A DNA stretch of 27,871 nt from Bacillota bacterium (GCA_027620815.1 JAQCDH010000004.1:1-27871), one strand, 5' to 3'. Positions 14,816 through 24,014 are shown, counted from the first letter of the stretch. Program-made: numbers and translations. The notes: generated from the letters alone by a model not told the origin.

Positions 14816-15667
14816 TCATTTCGTATTTATTTTAACATGTTTTTCATACAAATGATACGTATTTAAAAGAAGTGCATGAATCGTCATTGGTCCAATACCA
14901 CCAGGTACGGGAGTAATTGCTGACACATGATCATAAACATCGTTATAATCGACATCACCAACAAGTTTTTCATCAACTTTATTAATACCCACATCTAAAA
15001 TAATTGCATCTTTTTTAATCATGTTTTTGTTGATGAGATGCGGTTTTCCAACTGAAACAACAAGAATGTCAGCTTGTTTTGTATGGTAATTTAAATCTTT
15101 TGTTTTTGAGTGACATACGGTTATGGTTGCACCTAAATCCATGAGTAATCTTGCAATAGGAAATCCAACGATGTTGCTTCTACCTATAATAACGGCGTGT
15201 TTTCCTAAAACATCAATATTGTATGCCTTAAGAAGTAATGTCATTCCATAAGGGGTCGCAGGTTTTACAGCTGGTTTCCCTTGATATAATAATCCTTGAT
15301 TAAGAACATGAAACCCATCAGCATCTTTTGACACATCGATAGCTTGTGTTAAATAAGATTCATCTAAATGTTTAGGTAGTGGAAGTTGTAAGATCATACC
15401 GTCAACGTCTTTGTTGTTATTTAGCATTTGTATCTTTTGATAAACCGTTTCTGTTTGAACGTCATCTTCAAAATGATGAAGTGTTGCTTTCATTCCTACA
15501 GATTCAGCGGCTTTTAACTTACCTTTAATGTAGGATAAGCTTGCTGGATGAGAACCTACAAGGATAATGGCTAGGTGAGGTGCTCTGTATTTTTTTAAAT
15601 CCTCTTGAATGTTTAATTTAAGTGCATTGTTTAGATTTAAAGCAGTTTCTTTTCCATTTAAGATCAT
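14816..15667 (-). CDS. folD: Methylene-THF dehydrogenase / methenyl-THF cyclohydrolase
   Basis: A 283-residue bifunctional folate enzyme that converts 5,10-methylene-THF to 10-formyl-THF through methenyl-THF. The active-site YxxxK is at 46-50 (SYIKGK), followed by the substrate motif DGMILQLPLPKHL, KPATPYGMT, the Rossmann segment VIIGRSNIVGFPIARLL, and the signature PVPGGIGPMT near the C terminus. It overlaps fhs by 4 nt (ATGA) and directly continues that enzyme's pathway. Confidence 0.97.
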   Translation of the reverse strand: MILNGKETALNLNNALKLNIQEDLKKYRAPHLAIILVGSHPASLSYIKGKLKAAESVGMKATLHHFEDDVQTETVYQKIQMLNNNKDVDGMILQLPLPKHLDESYLTQAIDVSKDADGFHVLNQGLLYQGKPAVKPATPYGMTLLLKAYNIDVLGKHAVIIGRSNIVGFPIARLLMDLGATITVCHSKTKDLNYHTKQADILVVSVGKPHLINKNMIKKDAIILDVGINKVDEKLVGDVDYNDVYDHVSAITPVPGGIGPMTIHALLLNTYHLYEKHVKINTK

Positions 15668-17259
15668 GAAGTCACCTCGATAATTTCACCGTTATCTTGA
15701 AGTTTAAATTGAAGTGCACGTGGTGTTTGATATAATCCGGGCATTACCATGATCCCTTTTGTTTGAGCGACTAAAAATCCGGCACCAAGAGAAGGTCTTA
15801 TTTTAGATATTTCAATGGTAAACCCTTCTGGTCTGCCTTTTAAAGTCGCATCACCAGATAATGATAATGGTGTCTTTGCCATACAAATAGGTAAGTGCCA
15901 TCCTAGTTTTTGAAATCTTTCTATATCTTTTAACGCTGATTTAGAAAACGTAACCTCTTTCGCTCCGTAAATTGAGGTTGCAATCTTTTCTATATTAGCT
16001 TGTATGTTTTTCGATGGTTGATATAAGGGTTTAAATGGTATTTGGGTTGCGCATAGTTTCACTACTTCATTCGCAAGATCTTGCATCCCTTTTCCACCTT
16101 CTTTAAATCCTTTAGATAAAGCAATCGGAAAAGCATTTTTTTTTGCCCATGTTAAGACATATTCCGTTTCTTCAAGCGGATCATTATCAAAATGATTCAA
16201 AGAAATTACGAATGGTAAATTAAATGCTTTGATATTCTCGATGTGTTTTTCTAAGTTTTTCATTCCTTCTTTGAGAGCATGTATATCGGGTTGTGCGTAC
16301 TCTGTAGCACCACCATGTTGTTTAAGCGCTCTAAGTGTCGCAACAATAACCAATGCATCTACATCATGGTTTAAATGAGGCATTTTCAAATGTAAAAACT
16401 TTTCCATGCCTAAGTCTGCTCCAAAACCTGCTTCTGAGACTACATAATCCGCCAATTTAAGAGCTAGTTTTGTTGCTACTAAGGAATTACACCCATGTGC
16501 AATGTTTGCAAATGGACCGCAATGAACAAGTGTAGGAACACCTTCTAAAGCTTGTACAAGATTAGGGTTCATCGCTTCTTTTAATAGTAAAACCATTGCA
16601 TCTGCTGCTCCTAAATCTGAAACAAAAACGGGTTCATTTTTAGAATTATAACCGATTAAAATACGATCTAATCTTCTTTTTAAATCAAAGATATCAGAAG
16701 CAAGTGATAATACTGCCATTACTTCTGAAGCAGCCGTAATGATAAATTGATCTTCTCTTTGTTTTGTTTGAATGGTTCTTAGATTACGATCATTCATATC
16801 CATGACACGTGGCCATGTAACTTCATTTAAATCAAGTTGGTTTCCGTGAAACATATGATTATCAATCAGTGCAGATAATAAGTTATTGGCTGCTGTAATT
16901 GCATGTAAGTCTCCTGTAAAATGAAGATTGATGTCTTCTTCAGGAACAACACTAGATAACCCCCCACCTGTAGCACCACCTTTTAACCCAAAAACAGGTC
17001 CTAAAGAAGGCTCTCTAAGTGCTAAGCTAGAGGATTTTCCAATGTATTTCAACCCTTGAGCAAGTCCAATCGAAGTTGTGGTTTTTCCTTCACCTGCAGG
17101 GGTTGGGTTAATGGCTGTTACTAAGATGAGTTTTCCATCTTTTTTATGTTCAAGGGTTTTCATGACTTTTAAATCAATTTTTGCTTTATATTGACCGAAT
17201 GGTAAAAAGTATTGGTCATCAATATAAAGTGATTCATATATGTCTTTAATAGGTTTCAT
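15664..17259 (-). CDS. fhs: Formate-tetrahydrofolate ligase
   Basis: A 531-residue ATP-dependent ligase making 10-formyl-THF from formate and THF. The P-loop PTPAGEGKTT is at 53-62; SLGPVFGLKGGATGGG, HFTGDLHAI and SEAGFGADLGMEKF are family signatures. It is somewhat shorter than the usual about 555 residues, but no block is missing to my eye. GGGGG lies just before the ATG, and it starts 22 nt after the mfd stop. With folD and the separate glyA it forms a one-carbon set that may supply formyl groups for purines and for fMet-tRNA. Confidence 0.97.
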   Translation of the reverse strand: MKPIKDIYESLYIDDQYFLPFGQYKAKIDLKVMKTLEHKKDGKLILVTAINPTPAGEGKTTTSIGLAQGLKYIGKSSSLALREPSLGPVFGLKGGATGGGLSSVVPEEDINLHFTGDLHAITAANNLLSALIDNHMFHGNQLDLNEVTWPRVMDMNDRNLRTIQTKQREDQFIITAASEVMAVLSLASDIFDLKRRLDRILIGYNSKNEPVFVSDLGAADAMVLLLKEAMNPNLVQALEGVPTLVHCGPFANIAHGCNSLVATKLALKLADYVVSEAGFGADLGMEKFLHLKMPHLNHDVDALVIVATLRALKQHGGATEYAQPDIHALKEGMKNLEKHIENIKAFNLPFVISLNHFDNDPLEETEYVLTWAKKNAFPIALSKGFKEGGKGMQDLANEVVKLCATQIPFKPLYQPSKNIQANIEKIATSIYGAKEVTFSKSALKDIERFQKLGWHLPICMAKTPLSLSGDATLKGRPEGFTIEISKIRPSLGAGFLVAQTKGIMVMPGLYQTPRALQFKLQDNGEIIEVTS

Positions 17260-17281
17260 TGTTCCCCCTTTTTCTTATTCA

Positions 17282-20200
17282 TTATAACACAGCTATTTGA
17301 TAAGGTAAAAGCGTCTCAAATAATTGACATGCAAGATAAAGCCAATGTTCATTTTTTTGATAATGCTCCATTTTTAATACGATATGTCCTCGTTCAAAAT
17401 CTAGTGATGATGGTGCTCTAAATTTTTTAACTGTTTGCATAAATGGTTGCTTGTTATAACTATCCCCTACATCTTTGTGGAAGGTGAATTTAATGTATGT
17501 CGGTGTTTGGGATACTTGTATGACTTTTAATTTGTTGCTTAATTTTTTAAATAGTTTTTCATACATGTATTGTCGTAATTCACCGTCAATTGGGCCAAAA
17601 CGGTCTGTCAACTCTTCTTTGAGTGTTTCTACATCTTCTAGCGTGTGAAGTGTTGCAATACGTTTATGAATTTCGATTCTTAGGGTATCATAATTGGCGT
17701 ATTGAGGATCAACGTGTCTTGCTGCATACGCTTCATTGTCTTTAGGCTCTAAATCATCAAAAGCTTTTTTACCCGTCATTGCTTCTTCAACGAGTTTCAT
17801 GTAAAGTTCATAACCAACAGTATCGATAAATCCTGATTGTTCTTGACCTAATATGTCTCCTGCACCACGAATTGCAAGATCTCGTAATGCAATTTTGTAC
17901 CCACTTCCAAGAGCCGTGAAATCTTGAATCGCTTGTAATCTTTTTCTAGCTTCGTCATTAATGGTTAGGTATTGCTCATAAAATAAGTATGCATAAGCGA
18001 TACGATCACTTCTACCAACACGTCCACGTATTTGATAAAGTTGAGATAGTCCAAGTTTATCTGCATCATGGATAATGAGTGTGTTTGTATTTGGGATATC
18101 TATTCCTGTTTCAATAATCGTTGTGGAGATTAATACATCATATTCGTGTTCAATAAAATTAGTAAGTACATCTTCTAGTTCATCGCGGTGTAGTTTCCCG
18201 TGAGCGTAAGCAATTCTTGCGCTTGGAACAAGTTTTTTTAGTTTTTGAAGCATCCCTGTCATCCCTGAAACACGATTAAATAAATAAAATACTTGTCCTC
18301 CTCTTGCGATTTCCCTTTCTATCGCTCCTTTTACAAGTGCTTCATTTCTTTCTACTAAGTATGTTTGAACAGGATATCTGTTTTTAGGTGGTGTTTCTAT
18401 CATTGACATATCTTTTAATCCCATAAGTGACATTTGAAGTGTTCTAGGGATTGGGGTTGCAGACGTGGTTAATGTATCCACTGATTTTTTTATTTCACGA
18501 ATGATTTCTTTTTGTTCAACACCAAATCGTTGTTCTTCATCCACAACAAGGAGTCCTAAATCTTTAGGAATGATATCTTTTGATAAGACACGATGCGTTC
18601 CTATTAAAACATCAAGTAGTCCCTTTTTAAAATTTTCTATGTATTGCTTTTGATCTTTTTGAGTCACAAAGCGACTTAAAATTCCAACAGTAGCTCCGTA
18701 TTTTTCAAAGCGCTCTTTAAATGTGTGGTAGTGTTGTCTAGCTAGTACAGTTGTTGGTACTAAAACAATCACTTGTTTTGCGTTTGTAACTGCTCTAAAT
18801 CCTGCTCTTAATGCCACTTCTGTTTTACCAAAGCCAACGTCTCCACAAATAAGGCGATCCATTGGTTTGTCGCCTTCCATATCATAAAGCGTTTCAATGA
18901 TTGCTTTTTGTTGGTCAATGGTGGGTTCATATGGAAAATCTAAGGCAAAACTTGTTTCTAAATCTTCAACGTATTCAAACTTTTGTCTTGTAGTGTGCTC
19001 TCTTTCTGCATAAATATTAATAAGTCTATCACTTAGATCTTTAATTTTTTGTTTGACTGATGCTTTTGTTTGTGTCCAAACTTTGCTTCCTAGTTTTGAT
19101 AACTTAGGTGTTGATGTATCTTTTTGACTATACTTTAAAACGCGATCCATTTGGTCCATTGGAACATAAAGTGCTTCATCATTTGCATACATTAAATGTA
19201 GATAATCTCTCTTTTTAAGGCCAAGTTCCATGGTTTTAATTCCAATATATTGGCCAATGCCGTAATCATAATGAACGACATAGTCTCCTAGATTTAAGTC
19301 ATCTGTACTATGTATTTTTGACGTTTGATTCATGACTGAGCGGTATGAAGAACGAATGGTTTTTTGTTTATTAAAAATGGTAGTTTCATCTAAATATAAT
19401 CGTTGCTGGTGGGTATCATAAAAAGATCCAATCATATAATCATCTGTAAATATTACTGGGTAGTTTTCAATAAGTGTTTTTGCTTGGTCTAAAAAAACTT
19501 CTTTAAGCGCTTTTGTCGGAAGTGAAATGATGATTTGTTTTAAATTGGTTGTTGTTTTAATGTCATGTAATAACAGTTGAATGTTTTGTTGGTAAAAGGG
19601 GACTTCTTCTATATGAAGAGAGATGCCTTCATCTTCTGAGTGTTGAGTGTAAAGTTTGATGTGGGAGATTTTCAATAAGTCAGCGAGTTGTTTTTCTTTG
19701 ACAAGGTTTAAAAAATATTGACCACCCATTGCGTGTTCATACGTTTGAAATTCATTTTCTTTTTGTTGTTCATTAAGTGTCATTTTATGTACATCAACCA
19801 TCACGATATAATGATCTTCACTAAATGCTGTGATGTTTGATGTCAATTGATTCATTGCATGTATATAAATATCTAATCTTTCTAGATGTTTACGCTCTTT
19901 TATGAACTCAATATCATTGTTAAGTTTTTTATGTTCTTTTTCGGATAACTTGTCGTTGTTTAAGTCTTTTTCGAGTTTTTCAATAAGTTTTTCTTTCATT
20001 GTGTCTGTATAAAAAAGCTCGTTGACAGGAACAATATCAATTTGATCTAATTTAGCAATAGACCGTTGTGTATCTAGTTCAAAAAACTTAATTGTTTCTA
20101 GTGTTTTACCAAAAAAATCAAGTCTTACTGGATGCTCGTATTGAAGCGAGTAAAAGTCAATGATATTTCCTCTTGTAGAAAAATCACCTGGTTTTTCAAC

Positions 20201-20689
20201 GGTATGAACATTTTGATACCCGTTATAAACTAAATATTTTAAAAGATCGTCTTTAATGTAGTTATTGTTTGTTAGAAGTGTTGTTTTCGCTTGTTCATAG
20301 TCATTAACTGATAACGTTGATCTTGAAAGTCCCTGGTGTGTGGTAATAATTACAAACGGTTTTCCAGTAAGAAGCTGATAAATGGTAAATAGCCTTTCTG
20401 TCTTAAATTCTGGACTTCCAAGTGCCATCAAATAGGTAAGGGTTTGATCTACTGGATAAAAAAGGATGTTGTTTGCATCCAATACTTTTTGAAGATGGTC
20501 ATAATACTGCTGAGCTTCATATAAATTAGGCAATACGATAAAAATGTTTTTTTGTGTCTCCTCATAAAGTTGAGACAAAAAATACATATTATAAGGGTGT
20601 GTAGAATGTTTAAAAACCAGCGTTTCATTACGCTGGGCTTTTAATTGATCGATATGTTTTTTTGGAATAATAATATCTTGATAGGTCAT
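17282..20689 (-). CDS. mfd: Transcription-repair coupling factor
   Basis: A 1135-residue ATP-driven DNA translocase that removes RNA polymerase stalled at lesions and recruits UvrA. Domains in order: a UvrB-like N-terminal region with the GDFSTRGNIIDFY motif, a CarD-like RNAP-interaction domain (LNLGDYVVHYDYGIGQY, near 480), and the RecG-like helicase core with Walker A GDVGFGKT near 615. DEEQRFGV follows near 715 and TTIIETGIDIPNTNTLI farther on, before the C-terminal TRCF domain. The length is normal. It starts with a TAATG overlap with the pth stop. The mfd-pth adjacency is widespread in Firmicutes. Confidence 0.98.
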   Translation of the reverse strand: MTYQDIIIPKKHIDQLKAQRNETLVFKHSTHPYNMYFLSQLYEETQKNIFIVLPNLYEAQQYYDHLQKVLDANNILFYPVDQTLTYLMALGSPEFKTERLFTIYQLLTGKPFVIITTHQGLSRSTLSVNDYEQAKTTLLTNNNYIKDDLLKYLVYNGYQNVHTVEKPGDFSTRGNIIDFYSLQYEHPVRLDFFGKTLETIKFFELDTQRSIAKLDQIDIVPVNELFYTDTMKEKLIEKLEKDLNNDKLSEKEHKKLNNDIEFIKERKHLERLDIYIHAMNQLTSNITAFSEDHYIVMVDVHKMTLNEQQKENEFQTYEHAMGGQYFLNLVKEKQLADLLKISHIKLYTQHSEDEGISLHIEEVPFYQQNIQLLLHDIKTTTNLKQIIISLPTKALKEVFLDQAKTLIENYPVIFTDDYMIGSFYDTHQQRLYLDETTIFNKQKTIRSSYRSVMNQTSKIHSTDDLNLGDYVVHYDYGIGQYIGIKTMELGLKKRDYLHLMYANDEALYVPMDQMDRVLKYSQKDTSTPKLSKLGSKVWTQTKASVKQKIKDLSDRLINIYAEREHTTRQKFEYVEDLETSFALDFPYEPTIDQQKAIIETLYDMEGDKPMDRLICGDVGFGKTEVALRAGFRAVTNAKQVIVLVPTTVLARQHYHTFKERFEKYGATVGILSRFVTQKDQKQYIENFKKGLLDVLIGTHRVLSKDIIPKDLGLLVVDEEQRFGVEQKEIIREIKKSVDTLTTSATPIPRTLQMSLMGLKDMSMIETPPKNRYPVQTYLVERNEALVKGAIEREIARGGQVFYLFNRVSGMTGMLQKLKKLVPSARIAYAHGKLHRDELEDVLTNFIEHEYDVLISTTIIETGIDIPNTNTLIIHDADKLGLSQLYQIRGRVGRSDRIAYAYLFYEQYLTINDEARKRLQAIQDFTALGSGYKIALRDLAIRGAGDILGQEQSGFIDTVGYELYMKLVEEAMTGKKAFDDLEPKDNEAYAARHVDPQYANYDTLRIEIHKRIATLHTLEDVETLKEELTDRFGPIDGELRQYMYEKLFKKLSNKLKVIQVSQTPTYIKFTFHKDVGDSYNKQPFMQTVKKFRAPSSLDFERGHIVLKMEHYQKNEHWLYLACQLFETLLPYQIAVL

Positions 20690-21261
20690 TATTTTTTTGT
20701 ATTGTGTTTTGTCATAATATCAACAAATGGAACATTTTGAATAAACGCTTCTATAATTTCAAGACACGCAATCGTCACTTCTTCAACTATTTTTTCTTCT
20801 GATTTGCTGAAATTAGAGAGTACATATTGATCGAGTGGGATATTTTTGTTTTCTCCAATACCAAATCTAACACGTTTAAATTCCCGAGAATGAAGCTGTG
20901 TAATGATATTTTTTAATCCGTTTTGACCTCCATGTCCGCCTTTTTCTCTAAGTCGTAAGGTGCCAACATCTAAATAAATATCATCAACAAAAATAAGTAT
21001 GTTTTCTAAGGCAATGTCATAAAATTGTATGACTTTTGAAATCGATTGACCTGATAAATTCATATATGTGTTTGGTTTTAAAAAGACTGTTTTATCTTCT
21101 CCAGAACCATATATAGCGATATCACCTAGAAACTTATCTTTGGTTTGTATATTTATTTTTTTTAATTCAATATACCTATCTAAAACAATAAAACCAGCAT
21201 TATGTCTGGTTTTTTCGTATTGTTTACCTGGATTCCCTAAACCAACAATCAGTTTAATCAT
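20689..21261 (-). CDS. pth: Peptidyl-tRNA hydrolase
   Basis: A 190-residue esterase that releases peptides from drop-off peptidyl-tRNA. The family opens with LIVGLGNPGKQYEKTRHNAGF, which contains catalytic His20. It then shows FLKPNTYMNLSG, an FVDDIYLDVG segment supplying the conserved Asp, and GGHGGQNGLKNI. It overlaps the end of prs by 8 nt and the start of mfd by 1 nt, so all three are coupled. The length is typical. Confidence 0.97.
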   Translation of the reverse strand: MIKLIVGLGNPGKQYEKTRHNAGFIVLDRYIELKKINIQTKDKFLGDIAIYGSGEDKTVFLKPNTYMNLSGQSISKVIQFYDIALENILIFVDDIYLDVGTLRLREKGGHGGQNGLKNIITQLHSREFKRVRFGIGENKNIPLDQYVLSNFSKSEEKIVEEVTIACLEIIEAFIQNVPFVDIMTKHNTKK

Positions 21262-22237
21262 TTTCTGGTCTTACTCTGTGTGCAAGTCTATCAAATAATT
21301 GACTAATTGGGAGGTCTTCTGCAATATGAACAATAGAACGACCTAATAATTTTCCAATTGAAATTTGTTTAATTTTAGTTGATTTGGAGAGATCGACTTG
21401 AATGGTGTCTGTAACTAAGACTTCTTTTAATACTGAATTTTCAATTAATTCAATTGAATTGCCTGAAAACACAGGATGAGTTGCCATCGCATAAACTTCA
21501 GATGCTCCAGCATCGATGAGCGCTTGAGCACCAGCACATAATGTTCTTGCAGTATCAATCATATCATCAATCATAATTGCTTTCATCCCTTTGACATCAC
21601 CAATGATGTGTTGAATTTCAGCAACATTTGGTTTAGGTCTTCTCTTATCAATGATTGCAAGCGTTGCACCAAGGACATTTGCAACCATACGAGCACGTGT
21701 CACACCACCGTGATCTGGTGAAACAACAACAACATTGCTTGTGTCATAAGTATTGATAAATGTTTCTGCAAGAAGTGAACTTGCTGGGAAATTATCGATT
21801 GGAATATTAAAAAACCCTTGAATTTGAGCGGCATGTAAGTCAATAGAAATCATTCGATCAATGCCTGAAACTTCAATAAGATCTGCGATTAATTTTGCAG
21901 TAATTGGTTGTCTTGATTTTGATTTTCGGTCTTGTCTTGAGTATCCATAATAAGGCATGATTACTGTAAGCGACTTCGCTGAAGCTCTTTTGATCGCATC
22001 TGCCATAATGAGTAGTTCCATGATATGTTCGTTTGCTGGTGCAGAAGTTGATTGGATGATAAAAACATCATGACCTCTCACACTTTCTTCGATATTGACT
22101 GTGATTTCTCCGTCTGCAAATTTAAAAACTTCTGCTTTGGATAGTGGGATTTGTGCTGCCTCGGCAATTTTTTCTGCTAGTGGTAAATTTGAACTTAGTG
22201 CAAATAATTTTACTTTTTTATCACGAATGACTGACAT
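21254..22237 (-). CDS. prs: Ribose-phosphate pyrophosphokinase (PRPP synthase)
   Basis: A 327-residue class I PRPP synthase, making PRPP from ribose-5-phosphate and ATP for purine, pyrimidine and cofactor synthesis. Visible blocks: FADGEITVNIEESVRG, the flexible loop GYSRQDRKSKSRQPI (about 98-112), SIDLHAAQIQGFF with the metal His, the DKRRPKPN loop, and the ribose-phosphate loop DDMIDTART (224-232). That last loop normally ends in a Gly before the final Thr, and here residue 231 is Arg. GAGG lies 6 nt before the ATG. It heads the prs-pth-mfd-fhs-folD-ppa-yebC string. Confidence 0.97.
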   Translation of the reverse strand: MSVIRDKKVKLFALSSNLPLAEKIAEAAQIPLSKAEVFKFADGEITVNIEESVRGHDVFIIQSTSAPANEHIMELLIMADAIKRASAKSLTVIMPYYGYSRQDRKSKSRQPITAKLIADLIEVSGIDRMISIDLHAAQIQGFFNIPIDNFPASSLLAETFINTYDTSNVVVVSPDHGGVTRARMVANVLGATLAIIDKRRPKPNVAEIQHIIGDVKGMKAIMIDDMIDTARTLCAGAQALIDAGASEVYAMATHPVFSGNSIELIENSVLKEVLVTDTIQVDLSKSTKIKQISIGKLLGRSIVHIAEDLPISQLFDRLAHRVRPEND

Positions 22238-22259
22238 ATAGACCTCTTTTCCACTTTCT

Positions 22260-22265
22260 ATTATA
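22260..22265 (-). promoter_or_regulatory. Probable -10 of the prs promoter
   Basis: TATAAT on the minus strand, about 23 nt before the prs ATG. No convincing -35 hexamer is seen, because the upstream bases run into the spoVG terminator. It is the only candidate in the short prs-spoVG gap. Confidence 0.55.
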
Positions 22266-22287
22266 CATGAATTTACAATATTTTTTC

Positions 22288-22314
22288 GTAAAAAAACACG
22301 CCATTTGACGTGTT
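22288..22314 (-). terminator. Intrinsic terminator of spoVG
   Basis: On the minus strand AACACG, an 8-nt loop, CGTGTT, followed by a run of T. It lies 15 nt after the spoVG stop. Confidence 0.8.
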
Positions 22315-22328
22315 CGTTGTGGTTGTGT

Positions 22329-22601
22329 TTATTCTTGTGGTGGGTTATTTTTTACTTCTTCAAATGCTTTTACAATGGCATCTTCGATTAACTTGCGCAT
22401 ATCGCCATGTATTGGATGAGCTATGTCTCTAAAAGTGCCGTTTGGTGTTTTTTTAGATGGCATTGCAACAAAAATTCCATTTTCTCCTTCAATGATGCGA
22501 ATATCATGAACAACAAATGCATCATCAAACGTAATGGTAGCAACGCCTCTTAAACGACTATCACTTTCAACAAGTTTCACTCGAACATCGGTAATTTTCA
22601 T
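22329..22601 (-). CDS. spoVG: SpoVG-family nucleic-acid-binding regulator
   Basis: A 90-residue SpoVG protein. The whole sequence matches the family: MKITDVRVKLV at the start, the FVVHDIRIIEGENGIFVAMPSKK core, and FRDIAHPI followed by a C-terminal helix ending in EEVKNN. SpoVG proteins bind DNA and RNA and act as global regulators in Firmicutes. The name comes from sporulation, which is not implied here. It has its own promoter and terminator and a GGAGGA ribosome binding site. Confidence 0.97.
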   Translation of the reverse strand: MKITDVRVKLVESDSRLRGVATITFDDAFVVHDIRIIEGENGIFVAMPSKKTPNGTFRDIAHPIHGDMRKLIEDAIVKAFEEVKNNPPQE

Positions 22602-22631
22602 CCTATTCCTCCACGATTCATCGTTATTAAG

Positions 22632-22659
22632 ATTATATCATAAAAAAGTTTTATTTCAA
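22632..22659 (-). promoter_or_regulatory. Promoter of spoVG
   Basis: On the minus strand TTGAAA (22659-22654), a 16-bp spacer and TATAAT (22637-22632), preceded by TGA (extended -10). The predicted start near 22625 leaves a leader of about 24 nt with the ribosome binding site. Confidence 0.8.
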
Positions 22660-22676
22660 CTTTTGCATTTTTCTTA

Positions 22677-22706
22677 ACGGCTTAATTAAAGCGTTTTTAC
22701 GATATA
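22677..22706. repeat. Direct repeat copy B (downstream of rsmA)
   Basis: About 30 nt that match the segment at 22730-22758 (copy A, the last codons of rsmA and the bases after its stop) at roughly 25 positions, with one single-base gap. The copies are offset by 53 nt. Confidence 0.6.
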
Positions 22707-22714
22707 TAGCGGTT

Positions 22715-22730
22715 TAAAACCAAGGTTTTA
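22715..22730. repeat. Inverted repeat between the two direct-repeat copies
   Basis: TAAAACC-AA-GGTTTTA is a perfect 7-bp inverted repeat shortly after the rsmA stop. It may form a weak hairpin, but no T-run follows on the minus strand, so I do not call it a terminator. Confidence 0.45.
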
Positions 22731-22758
22731 CGGCTTTATGTAAGCGTTTTACTATATA
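22730..22758. repeat. Direct repeat copy A (3' end of rsmA)
   Basis: This covers the last rsmA codons, the stop and six bases beyond. See copy B at 22677-22706. Confidence 0.6.
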
Positions 22759-23497
22759 ATTTAATAAAATCTTTTTGTGTGATTTGTTCTGCACGCACTT
22801 GAGAGGAATACCCTAATTCTTCTAAAAATGATGCTGTTTGTGATTTATTGATTGCTCGCGTCTCAAATAAATTGTTTAATAGTGTCTTTCGTTTTTGTTG
22901 AAAACAATCTTTAATAAATGCATGAAGTTCTTTATTTGGAGAACGCGTTCTTTTTAGTGTAATGACGGCACTATCTACTTTAGGGATTGGATAAAACGCT
23001 TTTTTTGTAACAGTGAAAGCATACGTTACGTCAAATGAAAGTTGCATCATCACTGATAAAGCATTATAAGCTTTTGAATTTGGTTGGGCTGATAGTCTTT
23101 CTGCAAATTCTCTTTGAACCATGAATGTGGCTGAGGTGATATGTTCAATATCTAAAACTTTAAATAGTATTGGTGAGGTGATGTTGTATGGAATGTTGCC
23201 TATGATGTTGGTATCTTTAGTATCGAAGTTCTCAACAGACAAAAAGTCTTTGAAGATTACTTCTAGATTTGGATTGATCGTCTCTAATTTTTCTAATGTA
23301 TGTTTTAGTGACTCATCGATTTCATAGGCTTTAATCGTGGCTGCTTCTTTTACTAGATATTTTGTTAAACCACCTTCACCAGGTCCGATTTCGATGACAT
23401 GTTGGTTTTTTATTTGTGCCGTTGAAACAATTTTTTTTAAAAGATTTTCATCTCTTAAAAAGTTTTGGCCAAACTTCTTTTTAAATTGATGTGCCAT
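22736..23497 (-). CDS. rsmA: 16S rRNA dimethyladenosine transferase (KsgA/RsmA)
   Basis: A 253-residue SAM-dependent enzyme that dimethylates A1518 and A1519 in helix 45 of 16S rRNA. Family signatures are KKFGQNFLRDENLL at 7-20, the SAM motif IEIGPGEGGLT at 35-45, NIPYNITSPILFK from 101, and the YPIPKVDSAV block. The start overlaps rnmV by 17 nt and has AAAGGA about 8 nt upstream. The rnmV-rsmA pairing is standard in Firmicutes and couples 5S and 16S rRNA maturation. Confidence 0.97.
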   Translation of the reverse strand: MAHQFKKKFGQNFLRDENLLKKIVSTAQIKNQHVIEIGPGEGGLTKYLVKEAATIKAYEIDESLKHTLEKLETINPNLEVIFKDFLSVENFDTKDTNIIGNIPYNITSPILFKVLDIEHITSATFMVQREFAERLSAQPNSKAYNALSVMMQLSFDVTYAFTVTKKAFYPIPKVDSAVITLKRTRSPNKELHAFIKDCFQQKRKTLLNNLFETRAINKSQTASFLEELGYSSQVRAEQITQKDFIKLYSKTLT

Positions 23498-24014
23498 ATA
23501 TAATCCTTTGGATATCTTCTTTTGTCTTCCCTATTAAATTAAGTCTTTTATATAGTGTTTTTGCATTTGCATAACCAAGATGAAGTTCTTTAGTAACTTT
23601 TAATCTTCTTTGTTTTGCTTCTTTATGGCCCTCTAAACCAAGATCAATATACGCTTCTTTTGATAGTGTGATTTCATAACTTTGGATCATGATATGTTGA
23701 ATTGCTTCATCTAAATGTTCTTTAGAAACGTGTTCAATTCCAATTTTTCTTTTATGTTTTGCAACGCTTTGATCGATATAGATGTGTCTCGGTTCTTTGA
23801 GTTTATCTGCAACTTGTTTTCTTATTTTTTCTCCAGGATAATCTGGATCAAAAAGTAATACAATTTCAAAATCATCTTGATATTTGATTAAAAACTCAAG
23901 ACTTTCTTTTATCATGGCGCTTCCACCAACCGAAATCGTTTCAATGTTTGGGTATAACGACTTTAAGTGGTGTTCATCGTGTATGCCTTCAACAACAAAT
24001 AATGTTTTTTTCAT
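23481..24014 (-). CDS. rnmV: Ribonuclease M5 (5S rRNA maturation)
   Basis: A 177-residue Toprim nuclease that trims 5S rRNA precursor. The Toprim glutamate lies in LFVVEG (Glu9) and the DPD motif in LLFDPDYPGEKIR (56-58), as in the family. The C-terminal half (GLEGHKEAKQRRLKVTKEL) also fits RNase M5. The start is set at the ATG at 24014; two codons upstream there is only an in-frame TTG. No Shine-Dalgarno is visible. The T-run of the pduL terminator ends just 4 nt before the ATG, so expression must come by readthrough or by an unusual initiation. Confidence 0.92.
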   Translation of the reverse strand: MKKTLFVVEGIHDEHHLKSLYPNIETISVGGSAMIKESLEFLIKYQDDFEIVLLFDPDYPGEKIRKQVADKLKEPRHIYIDQSVAKHKRKIGIEHVSKEHLDEAIQHIMIQSYEITLSKEAYIDLGLEGHKEAKQRRLKVTKELHLGYANAKTLYKRLNLIGKTKEDIQRIIYGTSI

